This document shows, piece after piece, positions 57,747 through 64,000 of a stretch of 64,000 nt of DNA. A model generated the notes under the pieces. That model was not told where the DNA came from. It ran no database searches and was given only the letters and a program-made list of their open reading frames with translations. How positions within the stretch are numbered: the stretch's first letter is position 1; the number at the start of each line of letters is the position of its first letter. A program made the position numbers and the translations under genes. This DNA is from Myxococcales bacterium (GTDB lineage: Bacteria; Myxococcota_A; Polyangia; Nannocystales; Nannocystaceae): assembly GCA_020633335.1 (NCBI GenBank), contig JACKDU010000001.1, positions 1,116,001-1,180,000 of the forward strand. Direction: 5' to 3'.

Positions 57747-58673
57747 GTGGCGATCCTCCGCGCCGACGCGGGCCGCGAGCTCGCGCTCCCCGCACGCTGC
57801 CTGATCGGCCGCTCGCGCGCCTGCGACCTGGTGATCGCCGAGGCGACGGTGTCGAGCCGGCACGCCAGCCTCGAGTGGAAGGACGGCGCCTGGGAGCTCC
57901 TCGACCTCGGCAGCCGCAACGGCACCTTCGTCGACGACGTCCGCCTCCAGAGCGGCGCCCGCGTGCTCCTCGGCGCCGGCGCCCGCCTCCGCTTCGGGCG
58001 CTCGGCCGCGCCCTGGGTGCTGGTCGACGCCGGCCCGCCGGAGCTGATGGCGATCGACGTCCAGAGCGGCGCGGGGCAGCGGGCCGAGGGCGGCGTCCTG
58101 GCGCTCCCGGACCCCGCCGCGGCCGAGCTCTTCATCCACCAGGAGGCGAGCGGCGGCTGGATCCTCGAGGACGGCGACGAGGCCCGGGTGATCGTCGACC
58201 GCGAGCTTGTCCATGATCGCGGCGGTCGGACCTGGCGGATCCACCTCCCCACCGCCGATCCCCGGACCCTCCAGGAGAGCCTCGCGGCGCTCCTCGTCGG
58301 TCGCCTCCGCCTCCGCTTCGCCCACAGCCTCGACGAGGAGTACGTCGAGCTCGTCGCCTTCGCCGGCGAGCGCCGCCTCGACCTCCAGGCCCGCGCGCAC
58401 CACTACCCGCTCCTGGTCCTCGCCCGCCGCCGGCTGGCGGACCACGAGGCCGGCGTCGGGCCCGAGGACGCCGGCTGGATCCGCCAGGAGGAGCTCACGC
58501 GGATGCTGCGGATGGACGACAACCACCTCAACATCAGCATCTACCGAGCGCGCGCGCAGCTCGGCAAGCTCGGGGTCGTCGACGCGGCCGGGCTGGTCGA
58601 GCGGCGACCGGGCACCCGTCAGCTCCGGCTCGGGGTCGAGGCGATCGAGCTTGCGCTGATCGAGCCGTCGTAG
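57747..58673 (+). CDS. FHA-domain protein with C-terminal winged-helix-like region
   Basis: 308 residues from GTG 57747. The FHA domain spans about 1-90: RCLIGRSRACDLVIAEATVS, SRHASLEW and LGSRNGTFVDDVRLQ hold the phosphothreonine site. A middle region follows (about 95-185). The C-terminal 100 residues include QEELTRMLRMDDNHLNISIY and RARAQLGKLGV, which look like a winged helix as in SARP/OmpR-type DNA-binding domains. This would make it a phosphopeptide-controlled regulator (inference). It is divergent from the Ser/Thr kinase gene, with 96 bp between starts, so the kinase may be its partner. Confidence 0.85.
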   Translation: MAILRADAGRELALPARCLIGRSRACDLVIAEATVSSRHASLEWKDGAWELLDLGSRNGTFVDDVRLQSGARVLLGAGARLRFGRSAAPWVLVDAGPPELMAIDVQSGAGQRAEGGVLALPDPAAAELFIHQEASGGWILEDGDEARVIVDRELVHDRGGRTWRIHLPTADPRTLQESLAALLVGRLRLRFAHSLDEEYVELVAFAGERRLDLQARAHHYPLLVLARRRLADHEAGVGPEDAGWIRQEELTRMLRMDDNHLNISIYRARAQLGKLGVVDAAGLVERRPGTRQLRLGVEAIELALIEPS

Positions 58674-58817
58674 CGCCGGGCGGTCGCGGTCGCCGGTGGG
58701 TGTGGAGGGTCTGCATGGCGGCGCATGGGCGGCGCGCGCGTGCGCGTCGATCGGCCCGCGAAGTCGCGTACTATGGGGGTCTACGCCCGCTGCACGGGCG
58801 CCTTGACGAGGTCTCCC

Positions 58818-60347
58818 ATGATTCGCCGCTCCGCCCTCTTCGCCGTCGTCTCCCTCTCCGCCTGCTCCTTCGACGCGACCGGCCTCGGCGAGAGCGGGAG
58901 CGGGACGAGCAGCGGCGCGAGCGACGGGAGCAGCGGGAGCACGGCCGTCGGGTCGACGTCGACGGGCGCGAGCACGAGCGAGACCGGCGGCGCGACGATG
59001 ACCGGCGGGGTCGGGGTCTGCGGGGACGGGGCCGTCGACCCCGGCGAGGAGTGCGACGCGGGCGCGAGCAACGGGGCGGGGAAGGCGTGCAAGGGCGACT
59101 GCACGCTCAACGTCTGCGGCGACGGCGACCGCGGCCCGGGCGAGGGCTGCGACGACGGCAACACCGTCGACGGCGACGGCTGCTCGGCGAGCTGCGTCGG
59201 CGAGAACTGTGGCGACGGCAAGGTCGATCCCGGCGAGGAGTGCGACGACGGCAACATGGTCGAGACCGACGGCTGCTCGAACGCCTGCACCCTGCCGGTC
59301 TGTGGCGACGGGATCCAGCAGGCGGGGGAGGAGTGCGACGACGGCGGGCAGAACGGCGCCGGCGCGGCGTGCAAGGGCGACTGCACGCTCAACGTCTGCG
59401 GCGACGGCGATCAGGGGCCCGGGGAGGGCTGCGACGACGGCAACCTCGATCCGGGCGACGGCTGCTCGGCGATGTGCACCCTCGAGAGCTGCGGTGACGG
59501 CAAGGTCCAGCCGGGCGAGGAGTGCGACGACGGCAACGACGTCAACGACGACAAGTGCACCAACCTCTGCAAGCTCCCGGCCTGCGGCGACGGGATCAAG
59601 CAGCCGGGGGAGGAGTGCGACGACGGCGGGCAGAACGGCCCGGGGAAGGCGTGCAACGCCGAGTGCGCGCTCAACGTCTGCGGCGACGGCGATCCGGGCC
59701 CGGGCGAGGCCTGCGACGACGGCAACGACGTCAACACGGACATGTGCACCAACGTCTGCGAGCTCGCGGCCTGCGGCGACGGCTTCGTCCAGCCGGGGGA
59801 GGAGTGCGACGACGGCAACAACGTCGACGACGACACCTGCTCGAACGCCTGCGTCGCCGGCGGCAAGTTCGTCTTCGTCTCGAGCAAGGAGTACAGCGGC
59901 AACCTCGGCGGCCTCAGCGGCGCCGACGACAAGTGCCAGGCGCTCGCGGACGCGGCCGCCCTCGCCGGCACCTGGATGGCCTGGCTGAGCACCGAGGCCG
60001 ACGACGTCGACGGCCGCTTCATGGCGAAGTCGAACCAGCCCTACTTCCTGGTGACCGGGGTCAAGGTCGCCAACTCCTGGGCGGACCTGACCGACGGGAC
60101 CCTCCTCGCCGCGATCAACGTCTACGAGAACGGGGCCAACGCCGGCGGCGAGACCGGGACGTGGACCAACACCAACCCCGACGGGACCTTCAAGGGCGAC
60201 CGCCACTGCAGCAACTGGTCGAGCAACGCGGGCGGCGTGAGCGGCTACGCCGGCAGCCGGACGGCGACGGATGTGAAGTGGACGGATAACAATAGCGCGA
60301 GCGAGGGGTGTAATAAGACGCTGCGGCTCTACTGCGTTCAGCAGTAG
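58818..60347 (+). CDS. Cys-rich lipoprotein with DUF4215 repeats and a C-terminal lectin-like domain
   Basis: 509 residues from ATG 58818, with GAGG about nine bases upstream. Lipobox VVSLSAC (about 16), then a Ser/Gly/Thr linker to about 70. About nine DUF4215 Cys repeats follow, each of the type CGDGKVDPGEECDDGNMVET with three to four Cys (residues about 72-350). The C-terminal 150 residues (KFVFVSSKEYSGNLGGLSGA, DDKCQALADAAALAGTWMAW, GDRHCSNWSSN) match a DUF1554-type domain that resembles C-type lectin folds. A stalked surface adhesin or receptor is plausible (inference). Asp/Asn-rich loops may bind calcium. Confidence 0.88.
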   Translation: MIRRSALFAVVSLSACSFDATGLGESGSGTSSGASDGSSGSTAVGSTSTGASTSETGGATMTGGVGVCGDGAVDPGEECDAGASNGAGKACKGDCTLNVCGDGDRGPGEGCDDGNTVDGDGCSASCVGENCGDGKVDPGEECDDGNMVETDGCSNACTLPVCGDGIQQAGEECDDGGQNGAGAACKGDCTLNVCGDGDQGPGEGCDDGNLDPGDGCSAMCTLESCGDGKVQPGEECDDGNDVNDDKCTNLCKLPACGDGIKQPGEECDDGGQNGPGKACNAECALNVCGDGDPGPGEACDDGNDVNTDMCTNVCELAACGDGFVQPGEECDDGNNVDDDTCSNACVAGGKFVFVSSKEYSGNLGGLSGADDKCQALADAAALAGTWMAWLSTEADDVDGRFMAKSNQPYFLVTGVKVANSWADLTDGTLLAAINVYENGANAGGETGTWTNTNPDGTFKGDRHCSNWSSNAGGVSGYAGSRTATDVKWTDNNSASEGCNKTLRLYCVQQ

Positions 60348-60565
60348 GGCCATTGAATCACGCCCTCGCGCACTGCCCGCAGGCGAGCGGGGGGCGCGCG
60401 AGCTGTAGCCCTGGACAGGCTCCGAAGGCGATAGGTCCCGGGGGGGGCGTGCGAAACCGCGCGCGGGACCGTGCGCCGAGAGGGCGTCTCGCTGCGCTGT
60501 CGATGGACGATCGTCTCCCGTCAGCAGCGAGGCGAACTCTCTCGCGCCCTGTGTCAGCATCAGTC

Positions 60566-61696
60566 ATGTTCGGCGCGCGACCCTCGTGGCCCTCCTCCCG
60601 TTCGGCGCTCGCCGTCCTCACGCTCGCGGCCTGTGGAGGTGGTGACGCTCCCGGCGCTCGCGCGATGAGTCGCGCTGGCGAAGCCCACGGCGCCGCCACC
60701 GGCGAGCTCCGCGAGCGTGCGTCGGCCGTCGACGCCGCGCCGCGCGAGGCGCTCGCGGCGGTGCCCGTCATCGCCTGCCCGCCGGGCGCGCTCGGCTGTC
60801 CGTGTGTGGACGCGGGCGCCTGCGACGTGGGTGAGTGCAGCGCCGTCACCCGCACCTGCGTGCAGGCGCGCGCCGGGATGATGCACGTCCCGGCTGGGCC
60901 GTTCTTGATGGGTTGCAGGGAGGGCGTCGACACCGACGCGACGACTGGCCCATGCACCGCGGCCGAGCTGCCGCTCCGCGAGGTGACGCTCGGCGGGTTC
61001 TGGATCGATCGCACCGAGGTCACCAAGGGGGCCTACCGCGAATGCATCGAGGCGGGCGCCTGCACCCCGCCGCCGCGCTGGGACGCCGAGTGGTACAGGG
61101 GCGACGGCGTCTTCGCGCCGGCCGCCGACGACATGCCCGCGGCCTCGGTGCAATGGACGCAGGCCGCGGCTTTCTGCGCCTGGGCGGGCAAGCGCCTGCC
61201 GACCGAGGCGGAGTGGGAGAAGGCCGCCCGCGGCGTCGACGGGCGCCGCTACCCGTGGGGCGCGGCGGCGCCGACCTGCGCCCACGCCAACTTCGAGCCG
61301 TGGGATCCGGTCGCCAGCGCGCCCGCTCCTTGCCCCTACCGCGAGACCTACGGGAGCCTGACGCCGGTCGGCATGTTCTGCAGCGTCGGCGCGTCCGTGT
61401 ACGGCCTCTGCGACGTCGCCGGCAACGTCTCCGAGTGGACCGCCGACGGCTTCGACCGGCGCGGCTACGGCGACCTGCCGGAGACCGATCCGCGCCGCGC
61501 CGCCGGCGATCGGGTCGTCCGTCGCGGGGCCAGCTGGACCTCGTTCACGATCAGCCCGATCGGCTACTCGCTCCGCCTCTCGCGGCGCCTGAGCGGCGGC
61601 CAGGCCACGCCGTCCCAGACGCTCGAGGTCGGCCTCCGCTGCGCCCGTGACGAGGACGCTCACGGGCAGGACACGGGCGCGCCCGCGGGGTCGTAG
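60566..61696 (+). CDS. SUMF1/FGE-like domain lipoprotein
   Basis: 376 residues from ATG 60566. Signal peptide with lipobox LAVLTLAAC (about 26). A Cys cluster (CPPGALGCPCVDAGACDVGE) precedes a full SUMF1-like domain: GMMHVPAGPFLMGC, FWIDRTEVTKGAYRECIEAG, AAAFCAWAGKRLPTEAEWEK, YPWG, LCDVAGNVSEWTADGF, VRRGASWTS and GLRCAR. Extracytoplasmic. The redox Cys pair of true formylglycine-generating enzymes is not recognised, so ligand binding is as likely as catalysis. It overlaps the metalloprotease gene on the other strand by 37 bp. It is the second SUMF1-like protein within 5 kb. Confidence 0.85.
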   Translation: MFGARPSWPSSRSALAVLTLAACGGGDAPGARAMSRAGEAHGAATGELRERASAVDAAPREALAAVPVIACPPGALGCPCVDAGACDVGECSAVTRTCVQARAGMMHVPAGPFLMGCREGVDTDATTGPCTAAELPLREVTLGGFWIDRTEVTKGAYRECIEAGACTPPPRWDAEWYRGDGVFAPAADDMPAASVQWTQAAAFCAWAGKRLPTEAEWEKAARGVDGRRYPWGAAAPTCAHANFEPWDPVASAPAPCPYRETYGSLTPVGMFCSVGASVYGLCDVAGNVSEWTADGFDRRGYGDLPETDPRRAAGDRVVRRGASWTSFTISPIGYSLRLSRRLSGGQATPSQTLEVGLRCARDEDAHGQDTGAPAGS

Positions 61697-64000
61697 TCGA
61701 AGTCCATCATGTCCTCGATGATGACCTGCATGTCGCTCCAGCTCTCGTGGCCGCGGCAGAGCACGCCGTCGAGGAACTCGGTCATGTCGAGGCCGACGCC
61801 CCCGCGGCTGTCGATGTCCGGGCGGCTCGGGTTCTCCGGCATGTGGTTGCCGCCGACGTAGCCCATCAGCACGTCGAGGAGGACGGTCGGCCCGCCGACC
61901 ACGTCGAAGTCGACGCCGTAGTCGGTCATGACCGGGTTCGCCGACACGATCAGCCCGGTGCCGTCGTCGTAGCGGGTGAACTCGCCGGCGGGCTCGAGGC
62001 CGTCGCCGTCGTAGAAGTCCCAGAGCATCCGCCACGACCAGCCGCCCGAGCCGTTGTCTCCGGTGGTCACGTAGAGGTCGAGCGGCAGCGCCGGGGTCCA
62101 CGGGCCGTCACCGCTGTCGGAGTGCTTGTGGTTGCCCTCGTAGTCCAGGAGCTCGGAGTGCATCACCGGGCCCACGTCGAAGACCGTCCGCCCGTGCCCA
62201 TCCATGACCGCCGGCATCATGCTGGCGAAGCCCTCGCCGAACGCGCCCGCCACGACGTTCGGGCTCATGTTGCCGTCGAGCTTGATCAGGAACATGTCCT
62301 GGAACCAGTGGAACGACTCGTGAAGGAGCACCCACTCGTCGCGGTGATCGGGGTTGCCCGCCGTGGCGCACACCTTCACCACCTGGTTCGAGTAGCACGA
62401 GGTGTTGCCGCACGAGGCCAGGGTCTGGACGCCCGGGGAGTATTTGAAGTCGAGCTGCGGGTAGGGGTAGACCTCGTCGGCGACCAGCGGCCTCATCCAC
62501 TCCTGGGCCCGCACGCCGACCATGAAGGGCGCCAGCTCGCCGTGCTCGGGGTCCGCCTCGGTGTAGTAGCGCTTGCCGAAGTTGTAGGCGGCCGCGTTGA
62601 TCTCCGCCGAGCCGAGGCTGCTGCTGTGGTCGGCGTCGCTCCCGTCGATGGTCGCCACCCGGTAGCGGCCGAAGATGCTGCGCGGCTTGAGGGTGACGCC
62701 GTAGGACTTGCTGGAGCACTCCCGGGGGACGTAGCGGTGCCACACGCCGTCCGAGCGCGTCTGCACGGAGTAGGTGTGGCCGCACTGGTCGGTGATCTGG
62801 ACCAGCGCCCGCCGCACCGGCTCCTCCTCGATCGCGCGGTGGGCCTGGCCGTACTGGGGGTGCCGCGCGGCGTTCGGGTTGGGCGCGGTGATCTGGCGGA
62901 TCCGGTCGTAGGTGACCTGGCCCGACATGCTGATGCTGTTCAACGGCGGGTTCGAGACGACCCACGGATCCGCGGGCGAGAAGGGGGCGGTGAAGGTGCC
63001 GCCGCTCGGCCTGTAGGTCCCCAGGGTCAGGTCGAGCGGGATCGACTGGCCGGGGTCGACGTCGTCGACGTGATCGGCGCGGAGCGCCAGCGTGGTCTCG
63101 ACGTCGACCGTGCAGCCGCCAAATCCGCAGCTTGATCCCGCGATCGCGACGTCGGCGGTCGCGTAGCCGCCGCCGTCGGCGACGTTGATGATGAGGGTCT
63201 TGCCGTCGAGCGAGTGCTTGGACCACACCTCGCCGGTCAGCGACGCCTCGGTCCTCGAGAGCGCGGTGATCTTGAAGGACCCGGGGACCGGGGCGAGGTC
63301 GGTCCGCTGACCCACCGGCAGCTCGCCGATCACGAAGTCGCCGCCGACCGCGTCGGCGAACTCAACCACGCCGACCGCCGCGGGCGTGTAGCGGACGGTC
63401 ACCGCCTCGGGGTGCGAGCGCGTGACCAGACCGTCGCTGATCTCGATCGGCAGGCGGTAGACGCCGGCCGGCTTGCTGTTGTTGTTCGAGAGCGTGTAGG
63501 TGACGAGGTAGGTGTCGTCGCCGAGCGGGGTCACGGTCTCCTGGCCCGGCGCGTAGCCCGAGTCGACCGCGCTGAAGTCGACCGCGATGTCGAGCGCGGC
63601 GTCCTGGGCGTCGAGGATGAAGGCGACCTCGTCGCCGGTCGACCACGAGAACCCGAGGTGCTCGACGCCGTCGATCCCGACCGGCGGGGCCTCGAACATG
63701 GCGCTCGCCACGTCGGTGGTGGTGGTGGCGCCGCAGGTCGCGGAGACGGCGATGGTATGCTGGCCGGCGCCGAAATTGGACTCGTCGATGCACGGGAAGT
63801 GCGGCACCGACATGGCCTCGCCGGGCGCGGCGTAGTCGACGGCGAGAGTGCTGTCGACGTAGATCCGAACCGACGCCGGCGACTCGCAGTCATAGGCGAT
63901 CTCCGCGCAGGTGAACCCGGGTGAGATCGAGGTGACGAGGTCGATCTCGACGCCCGCGCGGGCCAACGAGGGGACCGAGAGGCCGGCTGAGACCCCCAGG
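61660..64000 (-). CDS. Secreted HExxH metalloprotease-like protein (5' end outside window)
   Basis: At least 780 residues. The frame is open to the right edge. The last codons inside the window read GVSAGLSVPSLARAGVEIDL, the end of a signal peptide, so the true start lies just outside; the TTG at 63964-63966 is not a likely start. The N-terminal half is made of beta-rich, Ig-like modules with paired Cys. The C-terminal third has the zinc signature HESFH (bases 62308-62322) in WVLLHESFHWFQDMF, with GEGFASMMPAV downstream offering Glu as third ligand (gluzincin-like arrangement). Family not identified. The 3' end overlaps the SUMF1 lipoprotein gene convergently. Confidence 0.7.
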   Translation of the reverse strand, partial: LGVSAGLSVPSLARAGVEIDLVTSISPGFTCAEIAYDCESPASVRIYVDSTLAVDYAAPGEAMSVPHFPCIDESNFGAGQHTIAVSATCGATTTTDVASAMFEAPPVGIDGVEHLGFSWSTGDEVAFILDAQDAALDIAVDFSAVDSGYAPGQETVTPLGDDTYLVTYTLSNNNSKPAGVYRLPIEISDGLVTRSHPEAVTVRYTPAAVGVVEFADAVGGDFVIGELPVGQRTDLAPVPGSFKITALSRTEASLTGEVWSKHSLDGKTLIINVADGGGYATADVAIAGSSCGFGGCTVDVETTLALRADHVDDVDPGQSIPLDLTLGTYRPSGGTFTAPFSPADPWVVSNPPLNSISMSGQVTYDRIRQITAPNPNAARHPQYGQAHRAIEEEPVRRALVQITDQCGHTYSVQTRSDGVWHRYVPRECSSKSYGVTLKPRSIFGRYRVATIDGSDADHSSSLGSAEINAAAYNFGKRYYTEADPEHGELAPFMVGVRAQEWMRPLVADEVYPYPQLDFKYSPGVQTLASCGNTSCYSNQVVKVCATAGNPDHRDEWVLLHESFHWFQDMFLIKLDGNMSPNVVAGAFGEGFASMMPAVMDGHGRTVFDVGPVMHSELLDYEGNHKHSDSGDGPWTPALPLDLYVTTGDNGSGGWSWRMLWDFYDGDGLEPAGEFTRYDDGTGLIVSANPVMTDYGVDFDVVGGPTVLLDVLMGYVGGNHMPENPSRPDIDSRGGVGLDMTEFLDGVLCRGHESWSDMQVIIEDMMDFDYDPAGAPVSCP

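Noticed and set aside
58818..59860. Periodic DNA repeats that at first look like a CRISPR or tandem array
   Set aside because: Periodicity comes from DUF4215 protein repeats in frame; units differ at many bases and there are no spacers.
57666..60560. Minus-strand frame of 964 codons with long Ala/Val repeats
   Set aside because: Shadow of the FHA and DUF4215 genes; the repeats mirror the DUF4215 coding repeats on the other strand.

Overview
The window is very G+C-rich, densely coding DNA with no rRNA, tRNA, CRISPR array or insertion sequence that I can see. The gene content points to a myxobacterium (Myxococcota), and I would guess the Nannocystis/Plesiocystis side. The signs are many lipoproteins whose lipobox is followed by long Thr/Ser/Gly/Ala linkers, DUF4215-type Cys-rich repeats, a VCBS/FG-GAP surface protein, a Ser/Thr kinase fused to a SUMF1-like domain, FHA proteins, hybrid histidine kinases and sigma-54 activators. 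The taxon is inference; the features are seen.

Layout. 1-8045: an Ada/AlkA-type DNA repair protein (cut by the window edge), a DUF1501 Tat protein paired with a diheme-type lipoprotein, a PLP aminotransferase and a VKOR-DsbA fusion. 8065-15774: lipoproteins, a lower-GC orphan protein made of a tandemly duplicated unknown domain, a CAP-domain lipoprotein, and a DUF429/TPR pair. 16077-20142: a three-gene operon (unknown protein, MerR-HTH/TPR regulator, GH3-like protein) divergent from gshB. 20143-23031: a rearranged accessory patch with a methyltransferase, a GNAT-like protein, a small protein with the broken start of its usual partner, and a beta-propeller fragment that has lost its 5' end. 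23033-30639: VCBS lipoprotein, DUF6901-like protein, Cys-rich lipoprotein, giant spermidine-synthase-like membrane protein. 30812-37977: signalling block with a hybrid kinase facing an H-NOX / hybrid kinase / adenylate cyclase / receiver operon. 38289-46884: Band-7 protein with a predicted sigma-54 promoter next to a GAF sigma-54 activator, then DDAH, FHA, hydrolase, acid phosphatase and M50 protease. 46881-64000: MATE pump, recN, monooxygenase, DUF4241, V4R regulator, DUF2200, kinase-SUMF1 fusion, FHA, Cys-rich lipoprotein, SUMF1 lipoprotein and an HExxH metalloprotease cut by the right edge.

How the genes may work together. The clearest module is 33648-37977. Four overlapping or closely spaced genes run from a heme NO/O2 sensor (proximal His and YxSxR present) through a soluble hybrid kinase with two receivers to a GAF-class III cyclase and a stand-alone receiver, a plausible gas-sensing route into both phosphotransfer and cAMP. 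A second module joins the GAF-sigma-54 activator to the Band-7 gene through a near-consensus -24/-12 promoter and upstream dyads.

One pattern cuts across the window. About a dozen genes have a TAnnnT-like hexamer 6-10 nt before their start codon and no Shine-Dalgarno sequence, which suggests that leaderless transcription is common. A short palindromic motif built on GGACATGTCC, or on ATGTC-N6-GACAT, recurs at intergenic and linker positions.
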